From IMG/VR virus record IMGVR_UViG_3300025890_000189, positions 1-21,234 of that record: a stretch of 21,234 nucleotides of DNA. The stretch is one strand, 5' to 3'. Position 1 is the first letter of the stretch; each line of letters begins with the position of its first letter. The notes beneath the pieces were generated by a model, which worked only from the letters and a program-made list of their open reading frames with translations, was not told the origin of the DNA and did no database searches. A program made the position numbers and the translations under genes. The stretch comes from a virus. Shown here in pieces: positions 9,333 through 15,772 of this stretch.

Positions 9333-9362
9333 ATTATACCCCGAATGACACTTATGTATCAA
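9333..9362 (-). promoter_or_regulatory. Sigma70-like promoter for the capsid cassette
   Basis: On the minus strand TTGATA (9357-9362) is followed after 18 bases by a perfect TATAAT (9333-9338). The -35 matches consensus at five of six positions. The -35 box overlaps the stop codon of the scaffold gene. Transcription would begin about 9326 and give a leader of roughly 115 bases carrying the stem-loop at 9267-9304. Confidence 0.72.
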
Positions 9363-10096
9363 CCAATGGTGCGGTGATGTGGTGTATCCCCGCCGTAATC
9401 GTGCATCATCTTCTGGATTTTGCGCTCATGATTGGTATCTACACTGCGTAACAACTGGCCATTCTCGTTCTTCCTGAACATCTCATTCTCAATGTCAGAC
9501 CACGTAACACCTGTGGGGCTTTCACCGCCCTGTATGGGTAGCTTGGTCGGAGCTGTAGCGGATACAAGCATCTCAATTAACTGCACTGATTCTGCTGTAG
9601 TTACTAGGTCACGGGCTACATCAAAGTCTTCTGGACTCATGTTGTTCTTCATAAACCCTTCGATAGTCTTGATGCGCTGCTGTGCATTATCCCCTAGCTT
9701 CGCTAACTCTTGCTCCTGCTCAACCTGCTCTACAGCCTCAGATTGTGCGGTTAACAGTTCCCATGCATCGTTAAATGCGTCCTGAGACATGTTGGTCTTG
9801 TTAGCAAACTCGGTCAGTTCCTCTAACAAAGCATCATCAGACTCTACACCTTCAGGGCCAGCATAGCCGTCTTTAGGTGCGCCTGTGAATCCACCGAACT
9901 TTTTCTCTAGCTCTGTATACGCTTTAGCCTGTTCAGCTACTGACTTGTACTTGGTAGGGTTGTACCACTCAGGCATGTCGCCTGCACCCTTGATACCTTC
10001 TGATAGAAAGTATTCACCTTCACTTAACTCTGGCGATGACTGATCTAACAGGGTATCGCTTGTTGTTTCTTCTACTGCGGCCTGTTCTTCTGACAT
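9359..10096 (-). CDS. Scaffolding protein
   Basis: The 245-residue protein is strongly acidic and helical, with a disordered Glu/Ser/Thr-rich N-terminus and the central segment GFTGAPKDGYAGPEG (about residues 68-82), a feature seen in T7 gp9-like scaffold or capsid-assembly proteins. The C-terminal end is more basic (HERKIQKMMHDYGG), which fits the capsid-binding helix of scaffolds. It directly precedes the major capsid gene. The start at 10096 shares its A with the TAA of the upstream gene (TAATG) and has a GGGAGAAG ribosome site. Scaffolds guide procapsid assembly and leave before or during DNA packaging. Confidence 0.85.
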   Translation of the reverse strand: MSEEQAAVEETTSDTLLDQSSPELSEGEYFLSEGIKGAGDMPEWYNPTKYKSVAEQAKAYTELEKKFGGFTGAPKDGYAGPEGVESDDALLEELTEFANKTNMSQDAFNDAWELLTAQSEAVEQVEQEQELAKLGDNAQQRIKTIEGFMKNNMSPEDFDVARDLVTTAESVQLIEMLVSATAPTKLPIQGGESPTGVTWSDIENEMFRKNENGQLLRSVDTNHERKIQKMMHDYGGDTPHHRTIG

Positions 10097-10419
10097 TAAA
10101 TCTTCTCCCAGGGTAGGTCGATAATCTTCCTCGACTTCCCTAATGGTTGGTGTTTAAGTTTGATCTCGCATAACTTGCGCTGTCCATTGAGCAAAGCAAG
10201 AGTATTAACGTCAATCCATTCGACGCTTTTGCCATCACGGTTACACCGGAATGCACAAAACTTACTGACATAATCAAACCCATCGAACTTGTACTCTTTA
10301 GCCAAGTCGTGCAGCCACTCCATATCGAAGCCAATCTTCTCTAGGTACTTCTTAGAATCATCGCCTATAAGAATCTTGGGCGTTGCCTTTGCGACACGCT
10401 TCTTAACTTCTTTTGTCAT
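10096..10419 (-). CDS. Small virion-operon protein, unknown function
   Basis: This 107-residue protein is basic at the N-terminus (MTKEVKKRVAKATPK), then mixed, with FDMEWLHDLAKEYKFDGFDYVSKF and a C-terminal KSRKIIDLPWEKI. It has no signal peptide, membrane segment or motif I recognise. It overlaps the Bbp19-like gene (ATGA) and ends on the start of the scaffold gene (TAATG), so it belongs to the head-assembly block and is translated with it. A minor head-assembly or connector role is possible but not shown by the sequence. Confidence 0.7.
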   Translation of the reverse strand: MTKEVKKRVAKATPKILIGDDSKKYLEKIGFDMEWLHDLAKEYKFDGFDYVSKFCAFRCNRDGKSVEWIDVNTLALLNGQRKLCEIKLKHQPLGKSRKIIDLPWEKI

Positions 10420-10700
10420 AGTGTTTCTGCCTGATTAATTTGATTGATGATGAACTTAACTACGCCTGACTCACCGTTATGGTAAGCAGATTCATAGTTA
10501 ATGTTCGGGGAACCAAAGGAGGTATCGTTATCGTAGATAAAGCGTTTGTGTAGATCAGCAATAACCTGCTTGCCTTCCTCAGAGTTGAAGCAGCGGTTGT
10601 ATGCTTTGGCGAGAGCAGCAGCCTTGGCCCGTTTTTCAGCCGTCTGCTTTTTTGCGGCCTCTGGATTAACAGAAGCCTTCTCGATATTATCCCAACTCAT
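10416..10700 (-). CDS. Bbp19-like head protein
   Basis: This 94-residue protein has a Lys/Ala-rich helical N-terminus, then the segment AKAYNRCFNSEEGKQVIADLHKRF (about residues 32-55), and ends with a motif of the kind GESGVVKFIINQI. This layout, with the EGKxVxxDL segment and the C-terminal G-x-x-x-V-V-x-x-I helix, matches the Bbp19-like structural domain found next to portal genes in BPP-1-like and other podoviruses. It overlaps the portal stop by ATGA. Its exact role in the particle is unknown; the placement between portal and scaffold suggests head or connector assembly. Confidence 0.75.
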   Translation of the reverse strand: MSWDNIEKASVNPEAAKKQTAEKRAKAAALAKAYNRCFNSEEGKQVIADLHKRFIYDNDTSFGSPNINYESAYHNGESGVVKFIINQINQAETL

Positions 10701-12262
10701 TGTACTGGGGGCTGACTCGTAGGCAGTCCAGCTTGTTCAGCCTGTGCGCCAGCCTGAATAATTTGTTGTTTCTCGGTTTCGCTTCGTAATAGTTCAGCAG
10801 GCATACCAGTTTTACCTCCAGCCCATGTACCAAAGTCTTCCATCTTAAAGGAAATCATGGCTTGGTCTGGGCCAGCAGTCTGTAATACAAATGCTACAGC
10901 CTGTTGTACTGACATCAAGTCCTCACCATCTTGCGCCTTAGCCAATGGAGACAAGAATTTAATATCTATATCTCTGCCATCTAACTGTATGGGGGTGATT
11001 AGCCCTCTACGCGTTAGAATAGCTGCTACACGCTTGATGATAGGGATTAATACTTCGGTCTGCAAGCGCCCAAACGCAGAACCAATACGTTTTGCTAGCT
11101 CTCTGGACTCAATAGCCACCTCAGTAGCACTGCGAACAGGGCCAGTAGGGTCGCGTAGATCGTTAAACAGGGCACGTTTGATAGCTGTCTGTAGCTCTAC
11201 AATCTCAAACTGCGCTAATGACAGGTTAGTTCCCGTGTCTAGGCGCTGAATACTAGGATTAGCAGAGTTGTTAGAACCAACAGGAATAACAATGCCTGGG
11301 CTTATACTAATATTGTAGGGGTTGGTTACACCGTCATCAGTAGCTGTGTACATACCCGCTAGATCGATAGCTGCTTTCTGTAGTACAAACTCTTTAGCTT
11401 TGTTTAGAGAGCGCACATCAGGCAGTGCTTGCAGGGCAGGGCCACGACCGCGTATCTCACCGGATACCTTAGAGTAGCGTCCAGTTAACCAAGGGCTAGA
11501 GTTACCGTAGTCTTCCATCCAGCTAATAGAATCTTCACTCTTTACCCAGACACAACCGTAGTAGGTCTTAGACTTGGGCATGTAGACAACACCCTCGCAT
11601 ATCTCGATGTCTTTATCTGGTGAATTTTTGATCACATTCTTGATCTTCTCGGAGGACTTGAAGCCTCTCCACTGACGCTCTAGGTTACGCGCCTTGACGT
11701 TGAATCTACGCCAGTGTGTCTCAATAGTACCGTATGGGCCTTCTTCAAACGCGATACCCTTCTGTGGGATAGCATTAAAGATGACAGGCATGTTGTCGTC
11801 ATCGTTCTCATCGATGCGTAGAGAGCCAGTACCGACTAAAAGGTCTAGCGCATGCTCGTAGAACTGCGTGGCAAAGTTAGAACGGTTGATGTAATCAAAG
11901 ATGATTTCGGCCTGCTTCTCTAGGTTAGCCTCTACCTCTTGTACAGTTACGCCGTATTCACCAGTCTCAAGCATCTCTACTACTTGGTCGGACGGAGCGA
12001 ACGTAGCCCAGCGTGACCAGATAGGTGCGATGTTCTCTTGCAGCTTACTAGCGCCTTGTTGGATTGCCTCAAGAGCCGTGGAGTCGAATATACGCTCCAT
12101 CTTCTTTTGACCTCGGCGATTAGTGTCAAACAAGTTCCTGTTAGGCAGGAAAAATTCGTACACATCATCTAGCGTATCGTGCCACATCATAGCATTCTCG
12201 AATGCCTTGGCTTCGCGCTTTTTAAGGTCAGCTAAAGACCCTAGCTCTTTAGGTAATTGCAT
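10697..12262 (-). CDS. Portal protein (T7 gp8-like head-to-tail connector)
   Basis: I place the start at the ATG at 12262, one base after the TAA of the upstream gene (TAATATG). A longer frame begins at a TTG at 12313 inside the upstream gene and adds 17 residues that look unlike portals. The 521-residue product starts MQLPKELGSLADLKKREAKAFENAMMWHDTL. It has the podovirus connector features DTGTNLSLAQFEIVELQTAIKRALF, GPVRSATEVAIESRELAKRIGSAFGRLQTEVLIPIIKR and a Gln/Ala/Pro-rich tail. T7 gp8 is about 536 residues. A portal dodecamer forms the vertex through which the terminase pumps DNA and on which the adaptor and nozzle are built. It overlaps the following Bbp19-like gene by ATGA. Confidence 0.92.
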   Translation of the reverse strand: MQLPKELGSLADLKKREAKAFENAMMWHDTLDDVYEFFLPNRNLFDTNRRGQKKMERIFDSTALEAIQQGASKLQENIAPIWSRWATFAPSDQVVEMLETGEYGVTVQEVEANLEKQAEIIFDYINRSNFATQFYEHALDLLVGTGSLRIDENDDDNMPVIFNAIPQKGIAFEEGPYGTIETHWRRFNVKARNLERQWRGFKSSEKIKNVIKNSPDKDIEICEGVVYMPKSKTYYGCVWVKSEDSISWMEDYGNSSPWLTGRYSKVSGEIRGRGPALQALPDVRSLNKAKEFVLQKAAIDLAGMYTATDDGVTNPYNISISPGIVIPVGSNNSANPSIQRLDTGTNLSLAQFEIVELQTAIKRALFNDLRDPTGPVRSATEVAIESRELAKRIGSAFGRLQTEVLIPIIKRVAAILTRRGLITPIQLDGRDIDIKFLSPLAKAQDGEDLMSVQQAVAFVLQTAGPDQAMISFKMEDFGTWAGGKTGMPAELLRSETEKQQIIQAGAQAEQAGLPTSQPPVQ

Positions 12263-12263
12263 A

Positions 12264-12548
12264 TTATCGCCCAGTTCTAGTTGTATATACTCGACCGGGC
12301 ATAGAACCGCCAATACCGCCCATCAAACCGCCGCCAGACAATGTACCCGGGCCACCTTGCCCTCGTCCTGGGCCTGCTTTTTTAGCAGGAGTGCCCTTGG
12401 CTAACAGTGATTTAGTGCCTAGTGTTCCTCTAGCTACAGACTTGAGCCGTCGTTCCTGCTCTGCCATCTCCTCGTCTAGCTCTCTGCGCTGGCGTTCTAC
12501 CATTGCCGTCTCTTGAGCAGTGGGCTTAGGTGCTTTAGGTGCTTTCAT
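12264..12548 (-). CDS. Small basic Gly/Ala/Lys-rich protein
   Basis: This 94-residue protein has a Pro/Lys N-terminus (MKAPKAPKPTAQET), a charged helix (about residues 16-42, with EERRLK-like repeats of Glu, Arg and Gln), then a Gly-rich low-complexity tail containing GGGLMGGIGG. No catalytic motif or membrane segment is seen. Small proteins of this make-up, with an Ala/Pro-rich start and a Gly-rich end, often sit between terminase and portal in podoviruses and are of unknown function. It overlaps the upstream gene by 14 bases and ends one base before the portal start, so it is coupled to portal synthesis. Confidence 0.72.
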   Translation of the reverse strand: MKAPKAPKPTAQETAMVERQRRELDEEMAEQERRLKSVARGTLGTKSLLAKGTPAKKAGPGRGQGGPGTLSGGGLMGGIGGSMPGRVYTTRTGR

Positions 12549-12885
12549 AATGCTTTCTCATGTACTTGTAGAGTTGATAGGGTGTCCATATAAATGGCCG
12601 GTTAATACCCAACAGTTGTTTAGTATGTCCTACGCAAGTATTTAGCATGAACAAACCCCTGACAGGGTGCTTTTGCTTATACCCCATCATAATAAAAGGT
12701 TCGTCAAGTATAGCATTTTTGTCCGTCACGGTGAACAGATCAAATTTTTGGGTCGTCCTGCCGTGGACAATGTAGTCAGCGCCGTTAGGCTTGATGACAA
12801 AGCAGTGCTGAATCTCTTTATGCAGTAACCAAGACCACCAGTGCCCATCATCCTTGGTGAATACTACGAATATGTCAGAAGACAC
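12535..12885 (-). CDS. Small protein with possible permuted papain-like (His then Cys) motifs
   Basis: The frame opens inside the end of the large terminase gene. No ATG is available. I prefer the GTG at 12885, nine bases after an AAGG sequence, over the TTG at 12894. The 116-residue product contains HWWSWLLHKEIQHCFVI near the N-terminus and, far downstream, LNTCVGHTKQLLGI followed by TPYQLYKYM. A His in a beta-strand followed much later by an Asn-Thr-Cys helix is the order found in circularly permuted papain-like folds (LRAT/H-REV107 and YiiX groups), where the nucleophile Cys follows the His. Such proteins cut peptide, amide or acyl bonds. This is inference from motif order only, and the protein could be a structural relative without activity. 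Confidence 0.6.
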   Translation of the reverse strand: MSSDIFVVFTKDDGHWWSWLLHKEIQHCFVIKPNGADYIVHGRTTQKFDLFTVTDKNAILDEPFIMMGYKQKHPVRGLFMLNTCVGHTKQLLGINRPFIWTPYQLYKYMRKHYEST

Positions 12886-14335
12886 TGAACCCAACCTTCG
12901 CTGTAATAGGCTTATCGTAATTGCCAGAGCGTGCTAGTGCTGATCTGCCCTCACCTTCGCCCTGTAAAGCGTACTCTAGGGCTTCTACGGGGTGGGAATA
13001 CTCATTCTTGTCCGGTTCGTCAGTGTATCTTTCTCCACTTGTCTGCACTCTGCGGTAGCAGAAGCCACCTTGTAACCCCTTACGTATCATTGAGGCTTTG
13101 GGTAGGACAGTGAATCGTGGTTTGCCGTCCATGCACATCTCTTTCATGGGCACTTCTAGGGCTGCTCTACGTTTCAGTGGATCGTTTGATTGGGTGGGGT
13201 GACAGGGTATGCCAGCCGCCCGCATGATTTGGAATGGGGTTTCGCTGTTTGATTGATTTTTGTTCTGTCCACTAGGATCGCCCCATCCTTTGAACTCGTG
13301 GTCTGGATACATCTCCTCAATATAGCGCTTGAGTGTCGGAGCAAAGTCCACTGCACCCGAATCGGTAAGTACCATCTCATCAAAACACACCCACCTACCT
13401 ATAGAGGTTCGTTGTAAAAATGCACAGGCCGGTGTACGACCAAAGTCAAAGCCGAGGACAATAGGATAGTCCTTGGATGGCTGGAAGTCTAAGTGTTGAC
13501 AGTGTACAGAGTCGGTATACATGGGGTGAACAGGCTTACCGTTAGACACAAAGCCGTACTCATTAGCTAGATTTACCTTGATCCAGTCGTTAGTCTTACC
13601 GTTTAGGCCACGTTTATAGTAGTCTTGGGGTAAGTTAATCAGGTTCTCAGCTTCTTCGTTGACCTTCCATGCCTCACCGTCCTTGAATACACCGCCAGGT
13701 TGCCTAAAAAATGACCAATCTTCAGGACGCTCTATCTCTGCGAGTTTAAAGTACCAGTGGTCTTCGTCAGGGGCGTTACTATCACCTATCATTCCGTGGT
13801 GTGTAGGACGCGCTCCCTCCTTAGGAGAAGGGTAACGGCCGTGTCGTAGGTCAAGCATGTCTAAAACAGCCTTAGAATGCTCCTTAGTCTCGTTTAACCA
13901 CACCCATGTAGTCTGGATACCCCTAGCCTTCTTGACGTGTTCAGGGCGGTCAAAGGCGATAAACACGACATCACACTCTACCTTCGTACCATCCTCTAGG
14001 TTAAAGCGTATAAAGTGCGTAGGAGGCTCTTTATTACCCTGTTTGAAGTCACCAAGTTCCCCGTGTATCTCTAGCCAGTCCTTAATCGTGGTAGAGAACA
14101 GCTCAGAGTACGTGTTACGGGCTGCAATTATACGTGACAGGCGCACACCGTAGTTCTTGTGTTGTGGGTCAGACACAGGAGCCTGCTCACACATCAAGTC
14201 GAACAGTTTAAGTATGCATTGAACGGTCTTACCAGAGCCGAGTGGCCCCATGATGAAGGAGTTTCTAGCCCTACAGTCAGCAAAGTCCTGTAAAACCTGG
14301 CCCTGTGGCATTAGGTTGTATTCTATTTGGCTCAT
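12875..14335 (-). CDS. terL: Terminase large subunit
   Basis: The 486-residue protein has a Walker A motif GPLGSGKT at residues 30-37 and a Walker B-like WVWLNE at about 144-149, which together form the packaging ATPase. In the C-terminal half VLGFDFGRTPACAF (about residue 295) and GWGDPSG (about 355) fit the RNase H-like nuclease core, and SHPVEALEYAL near the end is also typical of this family. Terminases of this size drive DNA into the procapsid through the portal and cut it at the end of packaging. The start ATG overlaps the stop of a 53-residue gene (ATGA). The 3' end overlaps the next gene. Confidence 0.94.
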   Translation of the reverse strand: MSQIEYNLMPQGQVLQDFADCRARNSFIMGPLGSGKTVQCILKLFDLMCEQAPVSDPQHKNYGVRLSRIIAARNTYSELFSTTIKDWLEIHGELGDFKQGNKEPPTHFIRFNLEDGTKVECDVVFIAFDRPEHVKKARGIQTTWVWLNETKEHSKAVLDMLDLRHGRYPSPKEGARPTHHGMIGDSNAPDEDHWYFKLAEIERPEDWSFFRQPGGVFKDGEAWKVNEEAENLINLPQDYYKRGLNGKTNDWIKVNLANEYGFVSNGKPVHPMYTDSVHCQHLDFQPSKDYPIVLGFDFGRTPACAFLQRTSIGRWVCFDEMVLTDSGAVDFAPTLKRYIEEMYPDHEFKGWGDPSGQNKNQSNSETPFQIMRAAGIPCHPTQSNDPLKRRAALEVPMKEMCMDGKPRFTVLPKASMIRKGLQGGFCYRRVQTSGERYTDEPDKNEYSHPVEALEYALQGEGEGRSALARSGNYDKPITAKVGFSVF

Positions 14336-14493
14336 TTCTTAGTCCAATCTATAGCGTCATAGCCCTTCTTAAAGGCTTCTCTAGTCTTCTTGTCAGACTT
14401 ACGGGCATGGCTGCCCTTACCACCATTAGACTCAGGGAAGTGCCTATCCCTATCCTTCTTCTCCAGCTTGTGTACTAGACTCTGGCCCATCAT
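14332..14493 (-). CDS. Small basic protein before terminase, 53 aa
   Basis: This short gene begins with two ATG codons in a row at 14493, behind an AGAGGA ribosome site, and encodes 53 residues that are about one-third Lys/Arg with several Asp/Glu (for example HKLEKKDRDRHFPESNGGKG and KKTREAFKKGYDAIDWTKK). It has no membrane segment. The stop overlaps the terminase start (ATGA), and the front overlaps the end of the 58-residue gene in a second frame, so the three are a coupled string. The strong ribosome site, the clean frame and the coupling support it as a real gene. The function is unknown; a DNA-binding or terminase accessory role is possible from charge and position only. Confidence 0.62.
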   Translation of the reverse strand: MMGQSLVHKLEKKDRDRHFPESNGGKGSHARKSDKKTREAFKKGYDAIDWTKK

Positions 14494-14626
14494 ACATATC
14501 CTCTATAAAGTCGTTTAACAAGTATAATACTTCTCGCATAGCAATGGCATCCCTATCCAAGAAAGCCTCTATAAACGCCTCTATAACCTCTGAATCAGTA
14601 TCGTCTAGCTCGTACTGCTCCCACAT
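14450..14626 (-). CDS. Small acidic protein, 58 aa
   Basis: The ATG at 14626 follows GAGG at a workable distance. The product (MWEQYELDDTDSEVIEAFIEAFLDRDAIAMREVLYLLNDFIEDMYDG...) is very acidic and probably one or two amphipathic helices. It overlaps the end of the upstream 68-residue gene by 22 bases and the start of the 53-residue gene by 44 bases, each in a different frame. I recognise no family. The acidic protein followed directly by a basic one is a pattern seen with paired partners, but nothing here proves that they interact. Confidence 0.6.
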   Translation of the reverse strand: MWEQYELDDTDSEVIEAFIEAFLDRDAIAMREVLYLLNDFIEDMYDGPESSTQAGEEG

Positions 14627-14811
14627 AACCAGTCCTCTAATATCATTTGTTTACATAATTCAATGTAGAATACGCTGTTTTTGTCGTTTAAGGTGCTTTT
14701 GAACTCAACCCCATCATCACTAAGGATAATGACGATATGGTCTTTAGAAGCGATTACAGTGGCTTCTAGGGCATCCTCTATATCTGGGTGGAGCTTTATT
14801 ATTTTACTCAA
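14605..14811 (-). CDS. Small protein, 68 aa, with uncertain start near an A9 run
   Basis: A frame of 68 codons starts at TTG 14811 and gives LSKIIKLHPDIEDALEATVIASKDHIVIILSDDGVEF..., a plausible small alpha/beta protein. TTG has no clear ribosome site here. Just upstream on the minus strand is an ATG (14830) that reads Met-His-Gln-Ala and then runs into nine A bases and a stop. One more A would join it in frame to this gene. Possible readings are a real TTG start, ribosomal slippage on the A run, or a homopolymer-length error or variant. The gene overlaps the next one by 22 bases. The function is unknown. Confidence 0.5.
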   Translation of the reverse strand: MSKIIKLHPDIEDALEATVIASKDHIVIILSDDGVEFKSTLNDKNSVFYIELCKQMILEDWLCGSSTS

Positions 14812-14872
14812 TTTTTTTTTGCCTGATGCATATATATACTACACGACACGCGCCTCGGAAGGGGGGGTCTAC

Positions 14873-14960
14873 TTATCCACAGCTTTTGCACAACTTTTTC
14901 CCAGCTTATCAACATGGTTATCCACAGACTTATGCACAGGTTAAGCACAGCTTATATACA
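14873..14960 (+). other. Array of phased DnaA-box-like 9-mers, candidate replication origin
   Basis: Eight 9-base sites in the same orientation begin at 14873, 14884, 14895, 14906, 14918, 14930, 14941 and 14952, so they are spaced 11-12 bases apart. Two are exact TTATCCACA (14873, 14918). TTTTGCACA (14884) and TTATGCACA (14930) fit the relaxed TTWTNCACA consensus. TTATCAACA, TTAAGCACA, TTTTTCCCA and TTATATACA have one or two changes. AT-rich sequence (a T9 run and ATATATATA, 14811-14840) lies nearby and could be the unwinding element. The origin call follows from known DnaA-box behaviour. The alternative is a binding array for the phage's own small terminase, whose gene ends at 15002. Confidence 0.7.
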
Positions 14961-15001
14961 CCTGTACATGCATACAGTACTGGCTATCCATACAGTGACA
15001 C

Positions 15002-15328
15002 TTAACTATCGGCATTGTCTGTGTCATTACTTATAGCGCCTGCATCATATCGCTTGCGTTGTACCGATACAGTGAGAGCGTTATCTGTCTGTACCTCTAC
15101 ACTCTTTAACGTGGGCTGAATGAATCGGCTGGTCTTCTCCAAGCTATCAACCAAACTCTTGTAATCGGCAATGTCACCAGTGCTATCAGCTATCGCCTTT
15201 ATCTTGATGGTTGCCTCTACCAGTTCCATGACTGGATCATACTCTGGGTATTTCTCCGCCAACCTCTCAGCTAGCAACCTTTTAAGCGGCTTATTGCCTG
15301 AACCTTTCGGTCTACCTCTACTTGCCAT
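15002..15328 (-). CDS. terS: Probable terminase small subunit
   Basis: The 108-residue protein begins MASRGRPKGSGNKPLKRLLAERLAEKYPEYDPVMELVE. The GRPKGSxNK N-terminus followed by a YPxYDPV segment is common in small phage proteins encoded next to large terminases and annotated as terminase small subunits. The rest is helical with an acidic tail. It is upstream of the large terminase in the same direction, with the DnaA-box array and three small genes between. The start ATG is preceded by AGGA. Small subunits bind the packaging start site and recruit the large subunit. The assignment rests on N-terminal pattern and location, and a regulatory DNA-binding protein is possible. Confidence 0.6.
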   Translation of the reverse strand: MASRGRPKGSGNKPLKRLLAERLAEKYPEYDPVMELVEATIKIKAIADSTGDIADYKSLVDSLEKTSRFIQPTLKSVEVQTDNALTVSVQRKRYDAGAISNDTDNADS

Positions 15329-15358
15329 GTTTAAATTTCCTATGCCATTGATTCTAAA

Positions 15359-15397
15359 CTGATTAAAAATTGACCAATTTGATCAAAAAGTAACCAG
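15359..15397. promoter_or_regulatory. Large symmetric operator-like dyad
   Basis: An inner 17-bp inverted repeat (15370-15386, TTGACC-AATTT-GATCAA with one mismatch) and an outer pair of half-sites (CTGaTTA at 15359-15365 and TAAcCAG at 15391-15397) share exactly the same centre, 15378. The nested symmetry suggests a site for a dimeric or tetrameric repressor. It starts right after the -10 box of the leftward promoter, where a bound protein would block transcription of the packaging operon. Confidence 0.6.
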
Positions 15398-15406
15398 ATT
15401 ATAGCA
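15398..15406 (-). promoter_or_regulatory. Extended -10 promoter for the packaging/virion operon
   Basis: On the minus strand TGC is followed by a perfect TATAAT (15398-15403), an extended -10 element, which can act without a good -35. No close -35 match is seen at the usual spacing. It faces the small terminase gene and directly adjoins the operator dyad at 15359-15397. Confidence 0.62.
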
Positions 15407-15467
15407 CTATTTGCATATAAACCCCTATGTATAGAATGAAACGATATATAAAAAAAGGCTTACATAG

Positions 15468-15497
15468 TTTACAAGTAGCAATGTATAGGTATATAGT
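15468..15497 (+). promoter_or_regulatory. Sigma70-like promoter for the rightward small-gene block
   Basis: TTTACA (15468-15473) is followed after 18 bases by TATAGT (15492-15497), each matching consensus at five of six positions. It lies about 30 bases upstream of the first ATG of the plus-strand block and diverges from the packaging promoter at 15398-15406. Confidence 0.55.
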
Positions 15498-15526
15498 TAG
15501 ACCTCATTAAACAAAAGGATAAACAA

Positions 15527-15769
15527 ATGAGACAGTTAAGCGCACATATAGCCGCACCACTACTAGCAGTCACTGGCTACCGATTCAGTAAAGCTTGGCG
15601 TTGTGAAGATGGCACTGCTAAAGCTTTTGTATACGAGCACTTACTATGTACAGTAAAAGCTAACATCGCCGCAGATACACTAAAGGGAAAGTTTAAGGCC
15701 TTACTGATTAAGGTGGGCATTATCAAGGTCTATCAGGTCGAAGTCTTTAAAATGAACAAAGGAGCATAA
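15527..15769 (+). CDS. Small protein of unknown function, 80 aa
   Basis: This is the first gene of the rightward block, with an AAGGAT ribosome site and a promoter just upstream. The 80 residues (MRQLSAHIAAPLLAVTGYRFSKAWRC...) are basic overall, with two Cys and a C-terminal stretch KVGIIKVYQVEVFKMNKGA that looks like beta-strand. No transmembrane helix long enough to be convincing is present. The gene ends three bases before the next ATG. I recognise no family. The small size, basic charge and early-type position are shared with many phage proteins that alter host functions, but nothing specific can be assigned. Confidence 0.65.
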   Translation: MRQLSAHIAAPLLAVTGYRFSKAWRCEDGTAKAFVYEHLLCTVKANIAADTLKGKFKALLIKVGIIKVYQVEVFKMNKGA

Positions 15770-15772
15770 ACA

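Noticed and set aside
12263-12313. TTG start giving a longer portal protein
   Set aside because: It lies inside the upstream gene and adds an unlike segment; the ATG at 12262 is directly coupled to the upstream stop.
14971-14996. CATACAGT direct repeat (14971-14978 and 14989-14996)
   Set aside because: Only two copies of eight bases 18 bp apart next to the DnaA array; too little to name, though it may belong to the same site.
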